Assembly (NCBI GenBank): GCA_000149265.1
Contig: CH003106.1
Span: 856,241-920,240 of the forward strand
Direction of reading: 5' to 3'
Length of the DNA stretch: 64,000 bases
Source: Ciona savignyi
Lineage: Eukaryota; Chordata; Ascidiacea; Phlebobranchia; Cionidae
A program made the position numbers and the translations under genes. A model generated the notes under the pieces. The model was not told the DNA's origin. It did no database searches and saw only the letters and a list, made by a program, of their open reading frames with translations. How positions within the stretch are numbered: the first letter of the stretch is position 1; the number at the start of each line of letters is the position of its first letter. Positions 53,501-64,000 of the stretch are shown here, in pieces.

Positions 53501-56265
53501 AAACCAAAAAATGTACAATCAACGCCTTTATTTCACAAAGCACATCACCACTATTACAAAACTTCACAGCTAAACGAGAACATCTGTGCGCAGTCTAGCA
53601 CATGCTGCTTCCACCGCAGAAACATTAAGGAATAACCATCATTGTTACTGTTTAAAATAAATATTAAATTACCATGTCTAAAAGAGAGTACCACGCATAG
53701 AGGTATATTAATTGGTTACCCGCCATCTAAAATACAGTCCACGGTCATGTTACAGTATACCACACAATGCCACTGCGGTTTATGGATCATATGTCTAAAT
53801 GTTATTGCAACGGGAATTGACATTGTAGTTATTTTAAGCAAATATAACAATTTCTTCACGAACGAACAGAATTAAAAACATTCGCGAACCTACTTTTTTG
53901 GTGACATGTTTCAAAGACTGCTCGTTTTGTCGGAATTCCTTAATCCGGTTTTGCAATTTGTTTTATTTGCTGCAGAGTCATTACTGTGGCAAAAAACTAT
54001 GTTTGTCAACATTTATTTATCAGGATGCACTTTTTTCCATGCATGTTTTTAAAATACGATTTTCTGGTCATTACCTTCGTTTTGTAAATGATGTTTTTGG
54101 TCGTTTGCGCAACCGCCTATACAAAAGGCGCGTTTGCAGTGCGTTCCAGCATTTGCGTGATTGGCGTATACTGATAGAAATAAAAGAATAGTTTAGTTTA
54201 ATTTATTTATTTTTTTGCCCCAGCGTTCCATAATGGTAAATCAAGCAAACCACGGAACAGGAAAAGTCGGCAAAACGAGCAGTAGTTAAAACACGCCATT
54301 TGAAAGAAAATGGATATAACTAAATAAATATATTGGACACGACAGCCAAACCTATAAGCGAAAACAAATGTTAAACCAATAATTAACTTACGATATAAAT
54401 CCCTAAATTTCTTTCGCAGACCGACGGGGTTTTAAGTCAGAGCCGAGTCAAGGACCTCGACTGGCGCAATATGACCGGTCGCCAAATGAAGCCTGGAGTG
54501 GNNNNNNNNNNNNNNNNNNNNNNNNNNNNNNNNNNNNNNNNNNNNNNNNNNNNNNNNNNNNNNNNNNNNNNNNNNNNNNNNNNNNNNNNNNNNNNNNNNN
54601 NNNNNNNNNNNNNNNNNNNNNNNNNNNNNNNNNNNNNNNNNNNNNNNNNNNNNNNNNNNNNNNNNNNNNNNNNNNNNNNNNNNNNNNNNNNNNNNNNNNN
54701 NNNNNNNNNNNNNNNNNNNNNNNNNNNNNNNNNNNNNNNNNNNNNNNNNNNNNNNNNNNNNNNNNNNNNNNNNNNNNNNNNNNNNNNNNNNNNNNNNNNN
54801 NNNNNNNNNNNNNNNNNNNNNNNNNNNNNNNNNNNNNNNNNNNNNNNNNNNNNNNNNNNNNNNNNNNNNNNNNNNNNNNNNNNNNNNNNNNNNNNNNNNN
54901 NNNNNNNNNNNNNNNNNNNNNNNNNNNNNNNNNNNNNNNNNNNNNNNNNNCGAATTTTGTGTTCGAAACTTAAAAATTTAAATGGATAATTTAACGGTGG
55001 TTTTTCATACTAGATTCTTTCTGCCGATTGTGCGACTAGACGCGCCCAGCTAATATAGGCCGAACGACGGTGTTCTTTTAAAACCGTACAGCTCATTAGG
55101 GGTAGGATATTCATGTTTATCCCCATCTATGGAAAAATACAAGAGGGTTAACAAACGGGCAATCGTCAGATCACCTCGCGCCCACCGTCGAGTTACCCCT
55201 TTAATTTATTAGAACCCATCATTCCTCGTTGTTCATTGTTTCCTTTCAGGCTAGCCACAGCTTGGTTCAAGGGAGCACAGCCCGCAAGGTCGGGCGTGAG
55301 AGACATGGGGTCGGTCGGACGGAAGGAGTTTTCTGGCTACTCCACCAACAACGACCGATATGTGGAGATTAAAGACAACAGATCGAGGTTCACGACGCAC
55401 TATGACGCCAAGTACGGGGAGTCTCTTTGCGAAAGTAAGTTTAATAGGACAGGTTCGTACATCCCCGTGTTTGGGATAAGGCTATGGGGTTAAATTAAAC
55501 TTTAAAATATACGGGAAATAGGCGCTGTATACCTTAAAAATGCTGTGTAAAAATGTGTGGGGGGTAAACTCTAGGCTCATTATCGGGTTGTCGGAGGTTA
55601 GAAAATTAGGTTTTTATTACCTCGAGTAGCGTCTTGCAACAACTGTTGCCCGGGTACCCAACCTCCCATAAAAGTGGCCTGGGATGGGATCAAACCAATT
55701 ACCCACTTGCCCAGGACAGTCGTTCTTAAACAAAACACTACATGTTGCCGGACGAGTCGACTATTCGTGAACGCGATAGACCCACTTACACGCCACCATT
55801 TAAACAAATAAAGAGGGTATAGGGTTTTGGCTTTAAAACCAGGTCTTCGGTTTGTAAATCAATTAAAATGAGTTCTTGTTATTCAATTCGGTCTTACGTT
55901 TACAACTTCACGTTTTTATCTCTATTAAGTAGAGGCAATATCATCATAAATCTATTAATCACACCGGAACAGTAAAGGTATCCCGACCGTTAATAGGTTT
56001 TCTCCCCCTATCCAGGTCAAGTCCAGGAGTTCTAAAATCGAGTTTTGTTTCAGGAAAATACAAGGGCTGGGCTGACGCGTCTGAGGCTAGGAAACCGACA
56101 AACGGTTTCACGAAGAGCAACAAAGTCCACTCATACGGAGACGGAAGGAGATTCAACGAGCGCAGCTTCGAAAACTACCACCCACTTGTGTCGAAAGTGA
56201 TCAAGATGGAGAACCCGGGTTACGTGGACAACACGCGAAATATGAAGCGAATCGAGGCGTTTTAG
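50527..56265 (+). CDS. PPP1R32: PPP1R32 / SAXO4-like ciliary microtubule protein (interrupted by a gap)
   Basis: Human PPP1R32 (SAXO4) binds axonemal microtubules and protein phosphatase 1. Exons seen: 50527-50696, 51068-51211, 51771-51893, 52783-52894, 53163-53269, 54419 to at least 54501 (runs into the N gap), 55250-55434, 56054-56265 (TAG). The N terminus fits human PPP1R32: MGKLRNGPPVSVIKCSGG, LNFYSSTYSSCYGKEGF, GTGYLANFRPAINYSAGLDK. GVKEPSGFTHYHHFDPVQYL matches its VGKKEPTGF segment, and DWRNMTGRQMKPGV its WTRGG..PQMPGG. After the gap VGRKEFSGYSTNNDRYVE, SRFTTHYDAKYGE and KGWADASEARKPTNGF repeat the same block. Exon 5 ends in phase 2 but exon 6 reads in phase 0, so a short exon between 53270 and 54418 is probably missing from my model; the exon (or exons) inside the gap is also unseen. 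Confidence 0.85.
52262..52420 (-). mobile_element. SINE family 1, diverged
   Basis: TGCGATCGTCAGCTTACCTC, GCACCCACAGTCGGGTTACA and TGATGGAGACATTGCTACGG match the minus-strand blocks; in a SAXO4 intron. Confidence 0.55.
52955..53012 (-). mobile_element. SINE family 2 head fragment
   Basis: Reads on the minus strand as ACGGTCGTGTGGCCGAATGG TTACTGCGACCAATACATAT, the best conserved head of the family in this window. Confidence 0.65.
54502..54950. other. Assembly gap (449 N)
   Basis: Interrupts the SAXO4 gene inside exon 54419-; its 3' splice partner sequence is lost. Confidence 0.99.
55103..55232 (-). mobile_element. SINE family 1, truncated, adjacent to a SAXO4 exon
   Basis: TAGGATATTCATGTTTATCC, GGGTTAACAAACGGGCAATC, CGCCCACCGTCGAGTTACC, then TTAGAACCCATCATTCCTCG; it ends about 17 bases before the acceptor of exon 55250. 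Confidence 0.75.
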
Positions 56266-57536
56266 TCGGCAGCTGCCGTGCAGTAATACAACAGCTGTTT
56301 CGTGGTCTCCAGGGACAATTGCATCTTACGTCATTTCGCGCGGACGTTCTGTTTATACTGGTTAATCAAATCACCGGAGACTAGTAATCGTCGCTACTTC
56401 GAAATCCACATGGGGAGTAACCATACATTTCGCCAATCTGCTTAAAACTAGTGATTTGATCGGCTGAACAAAAACTAGCAATGTCTCAAAAAGTCCTTTA
56501 TAAATTACACTCTATAAAAAGGATCCGGTAACCCGACGATTTACAGTGTTTAACCCCGGACTTTCCTATGCTCTTTAATCCCAAAAAATATTCTGTCTTA
56601 AACAAGGATAAACTAAATTTCACCAAAATGCCATAGTAGAACTTACAAGTTTACATAATGTATTACTGAAAAAAAAAGAGATGGGAAAATACTAAAAGTC
56701 TCTTAAAACTTTTAATGCGCTGGATTTCAGCAACCAAAATTGTAGAAGTTCGTAGTAAACCTCGTTTTTCATTGATGTGGTTTATTATGCAGCAAGGAAC
56801 AACCAATTTTTCAAGTTACAGTGAACTAAAAACTTTACAATAGCAAATGAAATTCACGAAATGAAATTCATGAAAAGGCGGAACCGGTTGGAACCGCCCA
56901 AAACCAGTTTGGATCGCACCTGGTTGTTCCCGCTCGATATCAACGCCACGTTATCGTTTGGTGGGAAAACACGAAAACTAAAGATTTTTGAATGAAAACT
57001 AAAGGTTAACCAACAACAACAACCAACAGGTATAAAGTGGACCCATAAATTCATGCTTCGGGTGTCGTGTGGGTGGATATGGCTGGGGAGTTTTCAATGT
57101 GGGCTTGAATTTATTTTTAACGATGCGAAGAAGCCCGACTGGTGTAGAACTTCGCATTAATTCAACTGTAAATACTAGATGGTTTCCTTTTCCCAAGCTT
57201 CGGGAATTAGTACGCAGTGGTAAATTGCGCTTCGGGTTGATGTTAAGGTGTAAAATCAGCGGTAATTACATGGTGGCAACATTCGCTGGTGGTGACCGCT
57301 GAAGTGTGGGACAGCGAGTTGTCAATTAACGGAAATCGTATTTGGTGTTGGGAGAAGAAAGAGTTTGGTCGGTCGGGTGGGTTCTGTCGTTGGAGAACTA
57401 ACTCTACAGGGCGCGGCGGCGTAGCTAGGGGCGACAACGGCCATGCACGCACAAAAAAACTTAAAGCGTTAAATGTCCTGACACTACAACATTATGACGA
57501 AACGACCACCCCTCCACCATAGCGCAACGGCGCTGT
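56266..57536. other. Intergenic between convergent SAXO4 and Y-box genes
   Basis: Includes a small SINE fragment near 56515-56590 (GGTAACCCGACGATTTACAG). Frames such as 57289-57522 (+) and 57243-57452 (-) are GC-richer but lack splice support or any familiar motif; this may be 3' UTR of either gene. Confidence 0.5.
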
Positions 57537-60500
57537 TTATTCTGCTTTGACCACTGCATCGTGGTCAGCAGGTGGCGCAGCAGGTTTGGGAGCAGATTCG
57601 ACTGCAGCAGGTTGTTCAGCAACTCCCTGCTAGAGAAGAGAGTTCAAATAAATGCATTTTTGGTAAAGCGTGATAGTTATATCACAATTGGACGGTACAG
57701 GGTGGCTATCTTACATTTCGTTAATTATTATAAATAAAGAATAAAGAAATAACAAATTGGAAACAAACTCGCTACCATATAGATCTGGGCATTCTTTATT
57801 ATTAACCGCGAAAGTTAAATAACAAATCGGATGGTATAGCGCGGTAAGACATTTCGTTGGGTAGCATCAATTAAAAATAAAGAGATAACAATGTCGAAGT
57901 AATAAACGCTAATATACAACCCTTAAGTAATTTTAAAACTAACCAGAGCCACGCGTATTTTTATAACTAACCAGAGCCCTTTTTTAAACTAAAAATATAT
58001 AGATGCACATAATTCTTAAAATTATCTATGTTACGATACATGTTAAGGGGGTAAATACTATTTACCCTTGGTAAACACGGCCAACATACCTGTTGTGCAC
58101 CTGGCTCTGCATTATCCACAACCTTTGGGCGTCTCGGACGATTTGGGCGGTTGCGAGGGCGACGACGGCGCGGCGGGCGTTCTCCGCCCTCCTCGTCGTA
58201 TTCACGCGGGGCTTCCCCGTTCTGCTGAACAGTTTCACCGTCGCCATCACGTGGTCTGATAACAAAGGAAACAAGGTTAAACTTAAGCATGGAAGTTAAG
58301 GAAACCGGCCAAGGAAACAACTAGCAAGTTAGAAACAGGAAACCCAATATCATTGAATAAACCTGAACCTTTAAAGACGCATTCGGTATTTTGATGCCAT
58401 ACTTATTGTAAATTACAGTTTATTAAATTATATAACTAAAAATCATTTCATTTAAATAAGATTACTTAAACACAATTAAATAAGATGATTAAAAGGGTTA
58501 AGATTTAGCTTATTACAAGAAAATAGTAATAAAATAGATTTTGAATTATATTTTATAATGAATTCATCCACGGTGGAAAAGAATTACAACCAGTTTTAAA
58601 AAAGGTAAAAATTAACGGAATTAACAACTTGAGTTCTATCTTACTACATATTTATCAGAGTGCCTTTTAAATTTCCAAGCTACTTCACATTGGGTAAACA
58701 ATGGCAACCAGCAAGTGTGATATATATTTAAATAATATCACTCTCACTCTACATATTTATAGATGTGGCATGCTACCCCTGGAATCAACATCTAAGGTGG
58801 AAATTACTAACCTTCCCCTTGAACAGCTTACGTGTGTGTTTTTTAACTTAACATCAGAGAAAAAAATGAAAAATAAAATAAGATATTTATACATTTGACA
58901 TGCCATCCACACCTAGGGTGAGAAGTACCAACCGTCGCCTTATCCTGGTTAAAATAGTTTTAGTCTCATTATTATTTAAACTCGTTAAGAAAAAAATGTT
59001 TTAAAATGCTTAACTTTATACATGTGACATGCCACCCATATAATGGAATCCTATTGTGTACGAACCGTCTTTGTCTGTATCTCGGCTTTCTAGGTTTGAC
59101 CGGTCGCTGGGGTTGTTCTCTCTCTTCCCCTTCAACTGGTTCCACGCCGTTCTCTTTGACTTCACCCTCCTGCAGGGAAGGTGGGAGGAGTGTTATTTTT
59201 ATGGAATGTGGAATGTATGAAATTTCTTGCCAAATTACATGACAGTTCTGATACACTGTGCATTAAATTCACCCACAAATTGGATATTCGCTTGACCATT
59301 AACCAGTAAACAGACCTAGAAAAGTTTTATCTTCAGAAATTTTAAACTTTGTTGATTTAAGGGTTCAGTGAATAAAAAATTACTGATTTTATCATTTCAC
59401 AGCAATTTATAGAGAATTGTGATGTAGACTTCACCGAAGTTACTAAAAATATTAAATGACCAGTTGACCACTAATTAATTGAAATAAACTAAACTAATCA
59501 GCAATTTAAAACCAAAAAGCTTTTTTTCAAAGTCAAAAAACGAGTTATTTAACTTCACCCAAACACCCATTAAGCTTTGATAAAGGAAGTAATTTTCATT
59601 TCAAATAATATCACTGAATAACTTCAATTTATAATGCAAAGAAAAAAACTAAGAGTGATTCAGGCTGAGGTCACATCGTATTATTATTTGACATAATTTC
59701 ATAGCAGACCACAGCTGTTATTTAAACAGAGACTTTAATGGACAGAGACTTTAATGGACAAGTGTATAGTAACCAACAGTCTACAACTCTAAAATAGGAA
59801 TGCTATTTTATAAATGTTAAAAATGTTGCTGCTAATGCTAAAGAGATCTTTTTATTGTATTAGTAAAGTATTGTAGTTAGGAATAAGCGTGTAAAAGTGT
59901 ACACCTAAGTGAATGGTTGTTTTTATTCCGTTTAAGAACTGTGGTTTACATACCAACCAAGATTACAATTTGTAACAAAAGGGTAAAATTCACAACAACC
60001 GCTCAATTTTCTTAGATATGAATAAATTACCTGTTCTCGTCTAGGTCGTCTGTATCTAGGTCGTCGTGGCCGTCTCCGTTGCTCCGGTCTCTCCTCTCCT
60101 TCATGCTCCCCGTTCACGGGTTTCTCTGCCTCATCTCCCTCCGATTTCTCCTTGATACCAAACACGGAGTATTCGTTTACCAACTCTCCATGAATATTTT
60201 AACGTCAAGTGCTGGCACTCATGCAAAATTCATGCGATTGATTTCAACGGATGCAAATTCGAAAAACACGATCCAGGGATCTGGTAAACTGGGTACAAAC
60301 CTACCACGATACCAGCTTTTACAAAAAGGTGGGGATGTGCAGCATTTTTATACAAATTTGGGTTGGTTTTGGTTTTAAGTATATTAGTAGTATTTAAAAC
60401 ACCAATTAGTAGTAATGATAAAGAGGCGGAGTCGGCTCTTTTTAAATATAAAGAAAAATAAGAAATTTATTATATATCGCATACGAAACTTAAATAGACC

Positions 60501-63233
60501 AAAATTTTGGTTGAAAAACTTGCGCATTATTAGCAATAGCCGACCCCGCCACTTTTGGATGATTGTACTAAGTACTAAAGACTAACACCAAATCTAAATT
60601 ACTCCTTCATTTACATTGAGAAAGCAAAAAAAATAAAATATTCTTGTCGGATCATCACGAACAGACCTGCATTGGTTTTCTGGGGCCCCTGCGCATCCAA
60701 AACGGTCGCCTATAATAACGTCGGGGCCTTGGATTCTCCTGCCCTTCGGGGCTGCCAGTTTCGGAGGGTTCATCTGGATTCTCGTTACTCTCCGATGGCC
60801 GCTTGTTTTAAATATATTTTCAACTACTTGGCAAGAAACTCATGTCGCAAAGGCAGTCGCAAACAATGACAAAAATTTAAATTATCTTTAACCTTAGATT
60901 TTTGCATCATTCACTTTTATATCATCTTGATATTATTAGTTTGTGACTGCCTTGTGGAGATAAGTTTTATATTGATCTTTAATCTATATTTAGAAGACAG
61001 TGTGTGTCCCTAAACATAGCTGGTTTACAGAACACTTTACTCTTGCTGATAACTGTTGCAGATAATAATATATATAGTTATAAACTTTAGTTAGACCAAA
61101 TCATATGGGACTAACAGTCTTTGTGGGATTTGTGATATTGACATATTCTTAACGATCGATGCTTAACGAAGCAGAGAACTATTGAGTCAGCAATAACAGT
61201 ACCGGTACATTGGGAATACAACAACCAGTCACACACAAATTTGGCTTAAGAAAGCAAAGTTATATTTAAACCTACTAAGACTACAAGTTAAGTCATTGAT
61301 ATACAGTCATTTATCTTGCCTCCGCTAGTAAGAAAGCTCCATTGCATATATTGAAGAGTATACTAACGTTTACTCAATGATGTCATAGCTTCAATTATTA
61401 CATAACAGTTCGATGCTGTCACAGCTGATTAGTCAACTTCCCTGGCCTACACTTAAGATATCAGTTAATGTGGGAATTATTTTACCAACCAACACCATTC
61501 ATGGGCATGCATTTGAACATTCTTAACACCTTAAAATAGATATTGAATGCACAAAACTAGCTATACTATCACCGTTAGTAGAGCTATATGAAATATATAA
61601 TAAGAATTTCACAGATGCAATGCAGATGTAACATTCCCATTAAATCTGAAACTTACCTCCTTCGGTCTAGGTCTGTATCGAGGTCGAAATCGTCGACGAT
61701 CAGCCGCATACTTGCTTCCTTTCACAGGCTCACCACCAGGTCCGGTAACATTTGCAGCTTCAGGCAAACCCTGGGGGTGGGTACGGGAAAACACAAGTTA
61801 GGGGAAAGGGCTAGGGGGAGTTAAGGGCTAAAAGACAGTTAACGGCTGCAAAACACTATGACTAAACAGATTTGGTAAACAACTTTAAAACCTATTGTTA
61901 ACCAATTGTGATGTCACAGGCTGACAGCCGATCATCAACAGTTTGCTTCCAACTCTAAATACTAAATACTCCAAAAATAAAAAACGCAGGGAATACATTT
62001 AAGTATATACGGCTTTACTTTTTATGCTACAAAGTATGTTCTGTTTTCTTATATTGTTTTGTGGTTTATTTATGTTCATTCATTATGAACAGATAGCCTA
62101 AACAAAATTTTGGCATTTACAAATAAAGTTAGGGAGATATGTCATTATTTTTAAAAGGTTGGTCAACATGTCTTGTCATTAAACCACTAATTAATGCAAT
62201 ATTACACACTGCATACATGGCAAGTTGTGCTAGGGAACACAACTATCTATACGGCCGCAGTCAAGTAGAATTTGGAAAGGGGTCTATGATTGTATGTATA
62301 TTCACAAGTGTTGAACGGACTGTATATTTATATACCGGATTACGTAACCGTTGGCGCAATAACCAACACCACCTTTCGACAGCAACGAAACTAACCTGCC
62401 ATTAAACTCATTTCACTAACCTTCTCTCCTTCGACGACGTCGAACTCAACTTGTTCACCATCGCCGACGCTGCGGAGATATTTCTTCGGGTTGTTCTTGA
62501 TGATGGCAGTCTGGTGGATGAACACATCCTCCTTGTTGTCGTCACGGTTCACGAAACCATAGCCGTTTCGTACATTGAACCACTTGACAGTGCCACTGCA
62601 TTGGGTGGCTGTATGGGGGGAATTAATGGTTAAATTATCTTAGATGGAAAATTGAAATAGAAGAAGTTATTTTTTGGTGGATAACAGTGTATTTTAAGTT
62701 AAGAGGTGTTGTTTTTAATTAATTTAAGCAGCATCTTGGTTCAACTAAGGGAAGTCTGGGGGCTTTGTTTATTCACCCAGTACAGAAATGTTAGATTTGC
62801 ACAAACTTGTGCAGAAGGTAAAAGACAAACAGAAGGCAATGTTAGGGTTGGGGTTTAAGTTAGTTCTGGGGTTAAGATTAGTGTTTGGGACAGGGTTAGA
62901 ATTACTTTCCATAGCAATCTTAAGTGATCCAAGCGCTCCTGTAGTATTTAGAGGCACCCTTAATATCACCCTAACGGCAAGAAAATTTGTATTATCCCAA
63001 GTTCAAAAAATTTTGGACTACACAAGTTCATTTACCACGTTTACAAGAAATTTTGATGCAAATACTCGACATGTAGAAAATAACTTTGGTAATAAGACAA
63101 CCGAAAAATCTTGGTTAGGTCACTAAATTTACAGCACATCTATCCAAATTCAAGTTGGGTATTTACCGAGGACTTTTTTATCGACTGGTGCCCGTTCAAC
63201 GACTTGGCTAGGCTGTTCGGACTGCTCCGACAT
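57537..63233 (-). CDS. CiYB1: Y-box cold-shock-domain protein (CiYB1-type)
   Basis: Y-box proteins bind Y-box DNA and package and mask mRNA. Eight minus-strand exons: 63233-63167, 62608-62421, 61770-61657, 60801-60667, 60150-60031, 59169-59066, 58255-58090, 57629-57537 (TAA), giving 328 aa with agreeing phases. A short N terminus ends [16 protein letters not shown]; the cold-shock domain (~residues 20-90) has [20 protein letters not shown] (RNP1 GYGFV, RNP2 DVFIHQ) and [39 protein letters not shown] is the family linker. The C-terminal half alternates acidic ([20 protein letters not shown]) and Arg-rich basic islands ([13 protein letters not shown]), roughly one per exon, as in vertebrate YBX proteins. 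Exons 4, 5 and 6 begin in phase 0, and exons 4 and 5 are multiples of three, so they could be skipped to yield isoforms. Confidence 0.96.
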
Positions 63234-63502
63234 GATGGTAGATCTTGGATGTTAACTGATTTTAACCCTTGTCTTCCGCTCTACTCGCTTGTTGATGGAA
63301 TGAAATTGGGGTTGTCAGTTTGGTGACGTCACTAGCAACCGAACTCGCTGAACCGTGCAATATGGTACCCTACTTAACCTGAATTTTTCCCGAAAATATT
63401 ATATTTTAGATTAATGCAACTTGTAGTATATAATATGATAGTCTACAGAGAAGTTATAACGTGGAGAAATTGAATAAAGTAGTTAAAAACTGCATTAAAT
63501 CC
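63234..63502 (-). promoter_or_regulatory. Y-box gene promoter with palindromic CRE
   Basis: GTGACGTCAC at 63323-63332 lies about 91 bases upstream of the ATG, beside TAGCAACC. No other gene is seen between here and the SINE at 63503. Confidence 0.55.
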
Positions 63503-63812
63503 GACCGGTTAGTATGGTGGTTTAGTGCGACGCCTTTCAAACGAAGGGTTTCAGATTCAAAACTGGTCGCTAGCTATTCGGTTGTGTCCTTGGGAAAGGC
63601 ACTTTACGGACATTATCTTAACCCAGTGAAATGGTGACTTCTACCAAATTTAAGTAACATCTCAATCATATACAACCCATTGCAATAGCCCCGGCAACCC
63701 GACGGTGCGCGAGGTGATAATGTTAAACCCCTTGGTTTTCCCATTCACGTGTGTTAACCCTCTTGGTTTTCCCATTCACGGACATAAACATGAATATCCT
63801 ATCCTATCCTAT
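63503..63812 (+). mobile_element. SINE family 1, full length with duplicated 3' segment
   Basis: Head CGACCGGTTAGTATGGTGGT, TTAGTGCGACGCCTTTCAAA; body AACTGGTCGCTAGCTATTCG, GGCAACCCGACGGTGCGCGA; tail TATCCTATCCTATCCTAT. The segment CTTGGTTTTCCCATTCACG occurs twice in a row near the 3' end. Confidence 0.85.
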
Positions 63813-64000
63813 TACTCTGACAAGCGGTAAAAGAAAAAAGTTTGTCGGGGCATCAAATGAGATTTTTGGCCGTCTTGAGCAACATTGGAATTTACTATAA
63901 AGCAGTTGGTGGTTAACCACTATTTTTAAGAATCTTTTTAAGTGCTGCTGTGTGGGATAACAGTCGCCGTATTTATTTTATCGGGATCTGGCGTCAGGTT
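63813..64000. other. Right edge, nothing recognised
   Basis: Short AT-rich flank after the SINE; no coding or structural feature was identified. Confidence 0.5.

Noticed and set aside
57243..57522. Overlapping frames on both strands (69 and 77 aa) in a GC-richer stretch
   Set aside because: Neither has splice support, a familiar motif or a clear start context, and both end close to the 3' end of the Y-box gene; more likely UTR or intergenic.

Overview
The window looks like nuclear DNA of an ascidian, most likely a Ciona species. It is AT-rich, its genes are compact but intron-rich with gt..ag junctions, tRNA-like SINEs are scattered through it, and the orthologues are animal ones (NELFA, TEX261, SRP14, PPP1R32/SAXO4, a Y-box protein matching the known Ciona gene CiYB1). 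There are two assembly gaps, 2324-2423 and 54502-54950. No prokaryotic features, CRISPR arrays or rRNA genes were seen. All exon chains were built by hand from splice signals and reading-frame phase.

Layout. 1-16 kb (+): most of a chromatin protein that carries a methyl-CpG-binding domain (MBD), an HMG-box-like segment and a CXXC zinc finger, open at the left edge. 17-26 kb (+): complete NELFA (12 coding exons) behind a CRE-containing upstream region. 27.8-30.6 kb (-): complete TEX261 (6 exons). 31.5-31.9 kb (-): intronless SRP14. 34-38.1 kb: an inverted tail-to-tail duplication of a small secreted-protein gene, with a third promoter/start fragment between the copies; the right copy has a frame-breaking indel in its signal-peptide exon. 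39.8-41.5 kb (-): an unrecognised multi-pass membrane protein. 42.5-50.2 kb (-): a ten-exon single-pass receptor-like protein (902 aa) that I do not recognise. 50.5-56.3 kb (+): a PPP1R32/SAXO4-like ciliary protein, head-to-head with the receptor across 293 bp and interrupted by the second gap. 57.5-63.2 kb (-): a complete eight-exon Y-box cold-shock protein.

The genes do not form one pathway. They are a mix of chromatin/transcription (MBD-CXXC, NELFA), secretory/ER (SRP14, TEX261), RNA-binding (Y-box), cilium (SAXO4) and surface or secreted proteins. The strongest leads are the MBD + HMG-like + CXXC architecture, the novel receptor, the three-part inverted duplication with a conserved promoter palindrome, repeated TTATGACGTCA elements at probable promoters, and a SINE tail acting as the splice acceptor of a TEX261 exon.
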